Shown in pieces: positions 54,901 through 64,000 of a stretch of 64,000 nt of DNA. The notes below the pieces were generated by a model. It had not been told where the DNA came from, did not search any database, and was given only the letters and a program-made list of their open reading frames with translations. Origin of the DNA: Lunularia cruciata (lineage: Eukaryota; Streptophyta; Marchantiopsida; Lunulariales; Lunulariaceae); assembly GCA_948567375.1 (NCBI GenBank), contig OX419757.1:47120001-47184000 (forward strand). The letters run 5' to 3'. A program made the translations under genes and the position numbers. The number at the start of each line of letters is the position of its first letter. Positions within the stretch are counted from its first letter, which is position 1.

Positions 54901-55468
54901 GTTATAGACCCTCAATCTGTCAATTTCATCCAGGTGACTATGTATATCTACAACAGACAACACCAATGATTCTTGATGTTTCGACAAGCCGCACTATCTT
55001 GAGAGTGCACGAGGTTTTGCCATCTAAAGTCCTTGTGTTAGAAGGACGTGATGGTGTTGTTTGAAAGGATCATGTGCACAATTGTGTGACATGCTACCTC
55101 CCAAACATTGATAGTACTATGAACCCAAGCTTGGCACTTATACGTGTAGGCTTGAGGTGTATGTTATGTGGCTCTTCTGGTGAAGCTGCCACTATGTTAT
55201 TGTGTGATAGCTATTTGAGAGGATGACATATGGCATATATGACTCCTCCCCTCACAGTGGTTCCTCAAGGACAATGGTTATGTCCTAGATGTACTTGACC
55301 TATAGCTAGTTCATTCTTTATATAGTATAGATTGCAGATAGTGCAACTAACGATGGGGCTCCATAGCACCAAGCCTCCTAATCTTTGCACATCATAGGGT
55401 ATACCATATACTTAGAGTAAATGGCTATCTAGAGTTAGAGGGACCTAACCGCCAGCTAGGGGGGCAAT
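54901..55468 (+). pseudogene. PHD finger region and 3' end of D1 internal part
   Basis: After the integrase, a weakly conserved stretch (CQQFGDYVYLQQ-like, about 54930) leads to a C4HC3 pattern at about 55150-55300: RCMLCGSSGEAATMLLCDS, then a Tyr where Cys is expected, LRG, a stop (Trp expected), HMAY (Cys expected) and VVPQGQWLCPRC. This is the PHD-finger arrangement with two Cys to Tyr changes. A purine tract aggggggcaat ends at 55468. PHD fingers read histone tails, so it may take the targeting role that the chromodomain plays in chromoviruses. Confidence 0.7.
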
Positions 55469-56731
55469 TGTGGCACTTTAGAGTTTATGTATGACTTATG
55501 TGTGAGTTGTGCTTCTATAGTGTATGATGTTGACAACAATGTATGTTGTATAGCAATGTATATACGCATGACAATTGTCACGCCATTTGTAATGTCACAT
55601 CTAGATGCCCTGTTGAGTTGATCAAACGGGTCATCCATGTGAGATAATGGGTATTTTTTCTTCATCATTTGTTGATTTAGGCCCCAATAGTAAATGCACA
55701 TGTGCATTGTATTGTTGTTCTTCTTGACAAACAAGACAAGAGCTCCATATGGTGATTGTTACACCATTTGTAGCTTTACATCTAGATTGTCACACCATTT
55801 GTAACTTTATATCTAGATTGCTTGGACATTGGAGTAGTAGTGATAGTAGTTAGAGATATTTTGGCAATTACTCGTAGACTACTTGCCGTTGGTCAGATTT
55901 TGGGTATTGACTACATGGTGAGACCCATTGTCACTTTGCACTGTTTGCACCGTTCACACCATCAGCGGGACCGTTAGTGTGAGACCTAGGTCAAAATCAG
56001 GAGTATACCATGGGAGTGAAACTCTAGAGAGCTCACTTCTCTATTATGAGCCTTTGAGTTCCTAACTAGAGTGGATAGAAAGCCAGCAAGCGTCACTTGG
56101 AGTCTCTTAGCTAGAGTGGGTGCGTCTTGATTGTAATAAGTGCTCAATTGTTGGTAGATCATTGAGTGATAGATCAAGTACTGATCTGATTGAATGTGAT
56201 TCAAGTTGTGTAACCAAACTGATTACAACAGAGAAGTGAGAGTCAAGGAGAAATTGGGTGCATGAACTAAGGGTGGTGGTGGTATCTCCAAGCTTGGTGG
56301 ATTGTGGTACCTTGATTGTCATTCTGATTTCTTTGGGAGTGATTGTGTGCAGAAGCGCTGTCCAAATTTGCAGCCAAAGAGAGTCAATTTCAAGTGGTAG
56401 TTGTGATTTTGAGCTTAGGAGGTGAACACATGACCAATCTGGTGCAAGTGAGCTCAAAAAGTGAAATTGAAGGTGGAGTTGGGAACACTCCCGTGAATTG
56501 AAGATTAAACAATTTTTAGATAATTTTTTCAATTTGGCTCAAGTGAAGAGTTAATGGAGGATTTAGCAATCAGCCAAATTTAAGGATTTACATCAGATTT
56601 ATGTCAAATTTATGTCAGATTTTGTGAAGGGTTTATGTCATATTTTGGCAAGAAGAACTTTGATCCCATTTTCTAATGATCCTTGTAACTCAAGAAGTAG
56701 ATATGTACTCCGATTATTATGTCAAATGCCA
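55469..56731 (+). repeat. LTR shared by D1 and D2
   Basis: Starts tgtggcac after the purine tract and ends gcca before tggtggcagag (56734). Near its start are three copies of a 32-bp motif (tgtcacrccatttgta then acatctagat) at about 55578, 55755 and 55788, with an unrelated RT fragment between the first and second. The rest matches the D1 5' LTR. D2 internal sequence follows directly, so the two elements stand in LTR-internal-LTR-internal order. Confidence 0.65.
55611..55757 (-). pseudogene. Captured fragment of a chromovirus RT
   Basis: About 150 bp on the minus strand encode PYGALVLFVKKNNNTMHMC and GLNQQMMKKKYPLSHMDD. They match the RT of element B (about 3871-4018) but not D. There are no retrotransposon ends. 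The fragment is embedded between copies of a 32-bp LTR motif, as filler DNA. Confidence 0.8.
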
Positions 56732-57130
56732 AATGGTGGCAGAGTTAGTCGGTTGTTGCTTTATGAGATGGAGGGTTTTTTTTAGCTTTCTTGTGATTGG
56801 ACCCCCTCCATTCTCTGCTTCTTGTTTGTGCACCATGTTTGTATGAGGTGCCTTGACTTTAGAGCATTGGTGCTCTGGTGTGCTCTCAATAGAGAGGCTA
56901 AAGTGACGATCAATTAGACTATCTATTTTTCTCTCCGGTGAGGCAAGAAGTGATGACATGTAGACCATGAGAGTGCATGTTGTGATGGCAGGGTACAGGT
57001 TGCACCTTCTCCTAGTGTAGTTTTTGTAGATAGAGCTATATTAGTCGGTGAAATTTAGTTGGTGGTGTTGGCACTTGGTGGGGTTCTCATGGAGGTTACA
57101 ATTGTAGGTTTCATTTATTGTTACTTTGTC

Positions 57131-58500
57131 ATGACAGAGTTCTTTGGGGATTCCAAAGGAGATAGCATTGCAGTATGCAGTGGGTTTACTCAGAATGGCG
57201 CTCGGTATCAACCTGTATCTTAGGTCCTAGTGAGGGAGTAGATTGATGTTGAGTTAGAGTTTGACATAGGAGCTGACCTAGCTGAGAGTGCACTTGGTGT
57301 GTCCATACCATTGTTATGGGACACGGATGAGATTTATGGGGCCTCTAAAGGCCCTAGGCGTTACTCTAGTATAATGGGTACCATTGAGTTGAATGACTTC
57401 ATCCAAGAGTTTGATAGTTGATGTGATCTATAGCAGATGCAAAACCTAACTTTGTTCACACTCTTCATGGCATAGAAGGGCTTGTTTTAGCATTTAATAG
57501 GTCCACCAATGGACGATTACCATGAGTTCAAGAGAGCTCTCTTGGAGGAGATTGAGCTATGGAAACAATATTGGTCTCTGAAGTATGTCTCCATTACTTT
57601 GGGCTTAGTTTCTAGGGGAAGGTCGGCTGTACCCACAAGTTCTAGCTCTAGTAGCATTGGTGGATCTCTTGAAGATGGTGCTACTACAAGTGGAGGTTCT
57701 ACTATAGGAGGCGGTTTGGTATTGAGGTTTAACCCCATGGTGGAGTTCTTCTAATGTTTGAGGCAGAACTACCAAGGAGTGCGGATTGACAAGCTGAGGA
57801 GCTTGCAAGAGTTCCAATGGAAGGCTAGAGAGAGCCTACGCGAGGCATACACTCACATGAGGTGGCTGATCAGTTTTACTCAGAGAGTTATTGAGGCCCA
57901 TGCATTCCAATTTTGGTATGGGATACTGGATAGGGAGTTGCAACATAGAGTTTGTGATGCTACATTGTTACAAGCTACTTTGCCCACTTTGGCAATGGTC
58001 TTTGGTTTGGCTGAGCATATTGAGCTCAACATGGTGGAGGAGAGAGTGGTGACATCTAGATTGGTAGGAAGACCTCATCCACAATTGTGACTTCTTCTAG
58101 AGTGCACCATGCCCAATTGGTTTTTGAGGACAAGGTGGACAGGCTAGGTCCTATGGAGCAAGTGGAGGACCTATTGTAGTTAGACCCTTATCTTCATTTT
58201 TGGATCAACAACAACCAATGGGTAGTGGTATTGCTTGTTGGACTTGTGGTGGACCTCATCATCCAAGAGAGCGCCTTCAAGGCAACGGACCTAGTACCTC
58301 TGGTGCATCATAGCTAGCATAGAGGCAATGTGAGCATTGCCAAAGATTTGGTCAGACTAGTGACCGGTGCTTTGACCTACACCCGGAGTTACGGAGTGTT
58401 AGGGCTGCTATGGTAGGTAAGAGAGGAGCTCTAGTTCATGGAGAATGAGGTGGTGGTAGAGGATCCACACCTAGTAGAGGTGGGTACCTGCCCTTACTTT
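57131..58500 (+). pseudogene. gag of D2
   Basis: ATG at 57131 (MTEFFGDSKGD). The core reads LRSLQEFQWKARESLREAYT, HAFQFWYGILDRELQHRVCD and MVFGLAEHIELNMVEERVV (57758-58050). Zinc segments: CWTCGGPHHPRE (about 58230) and CEHCQRFGQTSDRCFDLHPE (about 58330), a better knuckle-like pair than in D1. Confidence 0.85.
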
Positions 58501-58510
58501 TGATACAGCC

Positions 58511-59440
58511 ATGGCTACTTGCATTGAGCAGTTGGAGCAAAGATTTGCTAGCATGGCCATTGCTCAAAGGAGATCAGATTCGGGTGTTGAGGCTTCCACC
58601 TCATATGTTGGTGATAGAGATGCTTTGGACTTCATGTGCAGAGCAACACAAGTGGATGCATCTGCACCAATGACTAGGAGTGTAATATATGCTCCAGAGC
58701 CTAAAAGAGCATTAGTGGAGTTGGATCCACATAGAGGAGAGGTTGGGAGATAGGTCAGACTTCCCCAGTCTTTCATGCTCTTTGATGCATTCCAGATGAC
58801 ATCCATGGTCCTAGTACAAGTGTGGTAGGTGGCGATAAGGTGCATGATAGACTACTTGCTAGTCAGCCACCTACTACTACACAGTTTGAGTCTAGCAAAA
58901 TGTTGGGGGCAACTCAATTGATTATGCACTATCCGTTATTTTCAGCTAGTGACATGTGTACATTGGGAGTTGACCCAACCCCAATGTTCCCGTTGGTTGC
59001 CATGCTTTGTGAGAGTAGGGATGATGTAGTCCCTACTACTAGAGCAGAGGTGATTGATAGTGGAGTTGACTTGGTTGAGGAGCACGGGATCTGCTCAACA
59101 ACCAATGGTTTATGGGAAGCAACAACGGCTAGATTGGAGGAGTTACCAACTAGACCGGCCTTTGAGCGAGCACGGTTTACACCTAGGGTTGTCCTGTTGG
59201 ATAACTAGATGGGGAATTTTTTTTGGTGGGACCTTCAAGGAAGGTCTATACACCATAGAGGGTCTTACTTGACTCTGGTGCGTAGCTCCTTATGTTGGGA
59301 AAGGTTGTAGTTGTCAGTCTGGAGTTACGAAAGCCTGATGTGGAGAGGTGTCTATTTTAGATCCAGACATCTCTAGGGATGGTTTGACATAGTATATCAC
59401 ATGTGGGGAGCTTGTTGTCTAGGTTCAGCCTGGTCACCCA
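58511..59440 (+). pseudogene. Protease region of D2
   Basis: A spacer (CIEQLEQRFASMAIAQRRSD; SYVGDRDALDFMC) precedes the protease-like segment RVLLDSGA, stop, LLMLGKVVVVSLEL. The D-S-G codons at 59271-59279 are intact. Stops at about 59281 and 59356 are former Gln codons by comparison with D1. Confidence 0.75.
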
Positions 59441-59449
59441 ACTGATAGC

Positions 59450-60900
59450 TTGGTGGTGAGAGCTCAAGCTATAGCAACAATAGTTGAGTTATATGATGTG
59501 CTAGTTGGGAGAGTAGTGTTATACTCCATGGGTTTCAGTATCGACTATTGGGAGGAGATAGCCTCCTATAGACCGGGTTGGAATTTTGGTAAGGGAAAAG
59601 TATGTTGCATACCAATACGCTTCAATAGTGGCAGTCTTGGCTCACTACAATCCACGACCATGACGGCTTCAATTTTAGCTTTTAGTGGTTCTATTACTTG
59701 GCCTGGTGAGTTACTGGAAGGGAATGCCCATGCAGAGGATATTCTAGTACCAGAGGAGATCACTTGGATTTGGAGTACAAGTGAGATTGTTCCATCCACC
59801 TTTGTGGAGTTTAGAGGAAGCATTGTAGTACCATGCAGATCAGTTAGTGCAACAAGCTTGGAGTGGGCTTTTGAATGCCAGGAGATGAGTGTGAGGATGA
59901 GCCTCTAGAGTTGATAACCTTGACACCTCTAGATACCACACTCGTTGCTTAGCAATATCCAATAGAGGGAGTATGTTTATTAGAGTTGTTTGGTGGGATT
60001 ATTACCGGACTAGTTGCGGTCCTACAAGCGGGTATACAAGTACAAAAGTACTTCAATATGGAGAGAGATGAGACTGCTAGGCAAATCTTGCTCCATCATG
60101 TGGCACACTTGGCCTATTGGTATCTTAAGTTATTACTGATGTCAACAGTTAGGGGCTACCAAAAGGCCCTACCAGCAAACATTTCCTTATTGGGGGTGCA
60201 TGATCTATAGCAATATGGACATGTTCATTTGGTGATTTTTGGATGGCCATGTTAGGGACATACACGTGTTGGCAAGGTTTGTGTCTTGATGATCCTTGTT
60301 TAGGTGTGTTTTGGGAGATGTTACAGATACTACAACATCTCCAGGTTCATCAATCTATTTCTCTAGCTTACATTTTGGAGAACGTTACTTTGATGGGTGT
60401 TTCTTGCACTAGAGTGATGGCAAGTACACATTAGGTCCATTCTTGGATGGGACCTAATGTATTGTTAGATGCAGCCAGAGTGGGATCACGGGCTCATTGT
60501 CTTTGTCTTTGGTGGACAAACTTCTTACCTAGAGAGGTTCTACAGTGCACTTATGATGGGATTCAATGACTAGGCCACATCATTGTTGATGACATCTTAG
60601 ATGTTGGGTGTCAATCTTAGAGGGTTGTGGTGGCTGATAGGTCACCTATGGCAATGGTGAACCTAGTTGGACAACCTAGAGCTACTTTTCCCACACTTAT
60701 GAGTTTCCCAAGCTCTCATGCTTTTTGAGAGGGAGGTCTTGGATTGGTTTGGGACTCATAGTTACTATAGTCGGTGGAGCCCAACACCGATGAGAGAGAG
60801 CAAGTGATGGGTTTTTGCATTGGTATTACCGTTGTTCTAGAAGAATCAAAGGCATCTAGGTGTTAAGGTTTTAGGTTAGGCTATGGACCTGAACTATTAG
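59450..60900 (+). pseudogene. C5-DNA-methyltransferase-like domain of D2 (uninterrupted by insertions)
   Basis: A leading segment (YDVLVGRVVLYSMGFSIDYW) is followed by the domain from about 59965: LLELFGGIITGLVAVLQAGI (motif I), FNMERDETARQILLHH, LVIFGWPC then a stop where D1 has Gln (motif IV, 60241-60258), LENVTLMGV (motif VI, about 60375), DAARVGSRAHCLCLWWTN (motif VIII-like), EPNTDEREQVMGF and a degraded motif X. The catalytic Cys is intact. C5 methyltransferases transfer a methyl group from SAM to cytosine. An element-encoded enzyme could act on its own or host chromatin. Placed between protease and RT it was probably released by the protease. Confidence 0.82.
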
Positions 60901-61268
60901 ATGTGGACTGTGAGCCTTGTCTTGGTAGAGCAACGTATGATGTGCTTGATAGGCATCACCACTCGGACACTTGTGAGACCTGTGCCTATCAAGATTATTC
61001 AGGTACATATTGGGGGCCATGGACCAAGTGGACAGGGTATTCTTGGGACACAACTAGTGGCTATTGGGGAGAGTGGTCTACTTGGAGTCCATCTAGGTCA
61101 GCGTGGTCTATTTGGATTACACTCTTGGTCTACTTGGGATGCAGCTAGAGGAAGTATGGAGCTTGCATCCAAAGTAGAAGGAGTTTTTCACAATGAGGTT
61201 GGGAACTCTGGTGCTTGGGAGCATGACACTACTGCTCCCAAGGACCCAATGTAACAGCCAGTCAAAAT
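60901..61268 (+). pseudogene. Cys/Trp-rich linker of D2
   Basis: The frame reads MDCEPCLGRATYDVLDRHHH then SDTCETC (two CxxC pairs flanking three His), followed by YWGPWTKW, YSWDTTSGYWGEWSTWSPS and, in another frame, HSWSTWDAARGSMELASK. This suggests a zinc-binding knuckle and a Trp-rich flexible region. I know no family with this order. Confidence 0.5.
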
Positions 61269-62070
61269 GTCTTCCACTTCTTTGATAGTTACAAAGGATA
61301 CTTGGGAGTTAGATCTTGGACCCAAGCTTACAAGAGAGGAAAGACAGAGAGTTTGGAGGTCCTTGAGGAGCTACACGAGTTGTTTTGCCTTCAATATGTA
61401 GGATTTGGGTGCTCTAAAAAGACATGGTATTTGGATTGAGTTGACTAGCAATACACCAATTTTCTGATGTCCTTATTGATGTAGTGATATGGAGAGGACA
61501 TTGATTCAAAGCTGGAGTAGTGACCTTTTTGAGGCTAGTTTGGTGGAGATTTCACATGGAGAGTATGCATTAGCTACAATGATGCTAGCCAAGAAGGATA
61601 TGCATGGAAGCTACACAAATAGGCGGATATGTGGAGATGACAATCCTATCAACCAACAAACAAGGGCTGATTGGTATGCCATGCCTACATTGAAGGAGAT
61701 CTTTGATGTAATTAGGCATGCAAAGGTCTTTAGTACTTTGGATCTTCAACCATGATATCATCAATTGCCAATTAGAGAGGAAGATAAGTCCAAGATATCA
61801 TTCTAGGCTATTGATCCTCACGGCAAGGATGTGTTATATCAATGGAGGTTCTTACTATTTGGGTAAAAGAATGCTCTTGCTAAGTTCTAGAGGTTATGGA
61901 CAAAGTCCTAGCTAGGTTGGATTTTTCTTGGTGCTATATTCATGAAATTTTGGCCTATAGCACTACTATGGAGGAGCATGAGAGACATTTGTTGGAGGTG
62001 TTTGAGAGGTTGAGATCTCATGGACTCAAATTACATCATGGGAAGTGTAGGTTCTTCCATGAGTAGGTTG
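61269..62070 (+). pseudogene. Reverse transcriptase of D2
   Basis: Parallel to D1: MERTLIQSWSSDLFEASLVE, ISHGEYALATMMLAKKDMHG, RRICGDDNPINQQTRADWYA, VFSTLDLQP, then broken reading with CYIHEILAYS in the catalytic place (YIDD to YIHE, about 61937), so the active site is lost. Several stops. Confidence 0.85.
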
Positions 62071-62935
62071 AGTATTTGGATCACACTATCTATCCTGGAG
62101 GACTTGGTGTTCAACATACCAAGGTAGAGGCCATTGCATGTATTCCTCAACCTACGGATGTGAGCAAAGTGCAAGCATTTCTTGGGTTGGTAGACTTCTA
62201 TTGCCGCTATGTCAAAGGATTTAGTGCCATCGCCAAGGCCTTGAAAAAGATGACCAAGCTTCCACAAGAGAGGTGTTGGGGAGATGAGTAAGAGAGAACT
62301 TTTTTAGAGCTCAAGGAGAGGTTGACATCTGCTCCTATTTTGAAGAGACCAATCAAAGGATGACCATTTTAGGTTCACACTGATTGGAGTATGTTGGGGC
62401 TTGGAGCAATGCTTACCCAACATGATGATGAGGAGAAGGAGTTTGTGGTGGCCTATGCTAGTTGCTCCAACAATTCAGTAGAGGCAAAGTATAGTTCATA
62501 TAAGGGAAAGTGCTTGGTAGCAGTTTGGGCAATAGCACATTTCTGATGTTACCTATTTGGTAAACCCTTTACTCTCATCACTAATCATCAGCCACTGAAG
62601 TGGTTGATAAAGTCCGACAAGATTTCAAGGAAGCTTGCACGATGGGCTTTAATTTTATAGGAGTATGATTTCACGATTGTTCATAGACTTGGAGTGGTGA
62701 ACCATGATGCAGATGGGTTGAGTAGAAACCCATGTCCCAACCAGCAAGATCAGACTAGAGCATGTTGGCATGGTGAGACAGATGAGGAGATGGTGCCAGG
62801 TTGGCATGCATCTGCCTTTCTTTGTATATTTTTTGAGAATTTGGTGGTCTCTCTCTCAATGCACAAAAGAGGAGTTATTGAGGTCATAGATCCAAAGAAT
62901 AGAGATAGTAGTACAATTCAATGAGACATTCATGA
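62071..62935 (+). pseudogene. RNase H region of D2
   Basis: VQAFLGLVDFYCRYVKGFSA, then broken RNase H (HTDWSMLGLGAMLTQHDDEE, LITNHQPLKWLIKSDKISRK) and the tail NHDADGLSRNPCPNQQ. Confidence 0.82.
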
Positions 62936-64000
62936 TGATGTCCTGGTAATGGACTATCTTTGCATTGGTGTTGTGGGTGGCACAGTTGGGGCCAAGGAGA
63001 GAGATTGTGTCTTTCAGCAAGCCATGTAGTTCAGATTGGACGGCATACACCTTCTTTGGGTATGGGAGGATGGTGGAGTGCGAGTAGTACCACTTCCACC
63101 TTAGAGACTATAGTTGGTCCATCATGCTCATGAGGAGCTAGGACATTTTGGAGTAAAGCATACATATAGCTTACTTTAGATTCATTATTGGTGGCACGGT
63201 ATGCAGACCAATGTACAATAGTTTTTTGCCAGATGTGTGGTTTGTGACCAAGTAAGAGTATCCTTTAATGCTCCTATGCCATAGTTACACCCATTACCTA
63301 TGATGGGATTGGGTTATGGTTGGAGTTTGGACTTTGCTAGACCTTTACCGTTGACAGTGAGACATCATTGGTAAGTTTTGGTGATGGTGGAGCACTTCTC
63401 CAAGTGGTTTGAGTTGGTGGTACTTCCTGACAAGTCCAATGAAGGGACGGCTTACTTATTCCTTGATCAGGTTCTCAATCATTTTGGTGCACCAACTAAG
63501 GTTTTGACTGATCAAGGTATAGAGTTCTTGGGGGAGTTTTAGGTCTTGTGTGACAAGGCTTTGATTGATCATCATACTACCTCTCAAGATCACCTTGAGG
63601 CAGATGGCTTGGCAAAGAGAGTGGTTCAGACAATGAAGAAGATCACAAAAGTATGGTTTGTAGAGAGGCCACTTGGGAGATTGAGATCTCCATTTACCTT
63701 GGTTGGCTATGAGCTATTGGTTCAGCCGGCAAGCCTCTTTAGCATCCTTCTCTCCTTACTTTCTACTTTATGGACAAGATCCAAATTCACTTGCAACCAT
63801 TTGTCAAGATGCTATTGTAATCTTGGACTTGGATGATCTAGATGTATGGATGAGCGCATGTTCTCAATGGGCATATCTCTTTCAAAGAGTGATGCCAATG
63901 GCCTTTGAAAACTTGGAAATTGCTCATCATAGGGATACCTTTTATTTTGCTACTACTTGAGGAGGAGGTTATAGACCCTCGATCAATTCATCTAGGTGAC
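62936..64000 (+). pseudogene. Integrase of D2 (runs off right edge)
   Basis: The HHCC domain is intact in its Cys pair (RCVVCDQVRVSFN, about 63233). Core: WSLDFARPLPLTV, VLTDQGIEFLGE (second Asp intact), HHTTSQDHLEADGLAKRVVQ, in which the catalytic Glu codon reads Lys (about 63610). FSPYFLLYGQDPNSLAT follows. The window ends near the place where D1 leads into the PHD finger. Confidence 0.85.

Larger units (their letters stand above)
37645..55468 (+). mobile_element. D1: Ty3/gypsy element with methyltransferase and PHD finger (with insertions)
   Basis: A plus-strand element interrupted by a B-family solo LTR (38030-38774), E (43211-47605, containing C copy 3) and C copy 2 (50072-53875). Removing them leaves an internal plus LTR length of about 10 kb. 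The order is 5' LTR (5' truncated, 37645 to about 39339), PBS-like tggtggtagag (39342), gag, protease, C5-methyltransferase-like domain, Cys/Trp linker, RT, RNase H, integrase, PHD finger, purine tract aggggggcaat (about 55458). The following LTR (55469 on) is shared with D2. Numerous stops show that it is inactive. Confidence 0.85.
56732..64000 (+). mobile_element. D2: second methyltransferase-bearing gypsy element (runs off right edge)
   Basis: Internal region parallel to D1 without its insertions: leader with tggtggcagag (56734), gag, protease, methyltransferase, linker, RT, RNase H, integrase. It ends at the window edge just after ttatagaccctc, before the PHD part. It shows how D1 read before the insertions. 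Many stops and small frame changes make it inactive too. Confidence 0.88.

Overview
The window is nuclear DNA of a land plant. Evidence: one spliced gene with GT-AG introns, and a dense pile of plant-type LTR retrotransposons (Ty3/gypsy chromoviruses, a Ty1/copia element, tRNA-iMet type primer-binding site). The mixture, including a gypsy family that carries a cytosine-methyltransferase domain, would fit an early-diverging lineage such as a liverwort. That assignment is an inference and I am not sure of it. No tRNA, rRNA, CRISPR or prokaryotic feature was seen.

Layout. 1-9855 is a nest: a minus-strand chromovirus (A, 1-2436) sits in the gag of a plus-strand relative (B, 2437-7249), and B sits in a copy of an unusual ORF-bearing repeat (C copy 1, 7250-9855). 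9856-13395 holds decayed gypsy pieces (a gag on +, an integrase-chromodomain on -) separated by an array of perfect heat-shock-element-like motifs. 13396-14600 is AT-rich with a degenerate tandem repeat.

14600-31022 is the only host gene I can support. It is a plus-strand gene with a 13-aa tandem GW repeat (AGO-hook-like). I could chain eight exons with consistent phases. Its introns hold a family of short hairpin repeats and, in the last intron, a deleted copia element (27554-30434). 31023-35230 has no convincing gene. 35230-37640 is a very AT-rich island.

37645-64000 is dominated by two head-to-tail copies (D1, D2) of a roughly 10-kb Ty3/gypsy element that appear to share one LTR. Read in order, D encodes gag with zinc knuckles, an aspartic protease, a C5-DNA-methyltransferase-like domain (motifs I, IV, VI, VIII and the C-terminal motifs are recognisable), a Cys/Trp-rich linker, RT-RNase H, an HHCC integrase and a PHD finger. 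D1 is broken by a solo LTR of family B (38030-38774), by a solo LTR of another family (E) that itself contains C copy 3, and by C copy 2. All three C copies share ends. Two have target-site duplications and TG...CA termini, but no internal LTR is visible. They may be giant solo LTRs carrying an ORF.

Nearly all transposon reading frames carry stops, mostly at former Gln, Arg and Trp codons, as expected from deamination of methylated cytosines. The most interesting objects are the methyltransferase/PHD gypsy element, the C family and the GW-repeat gene.
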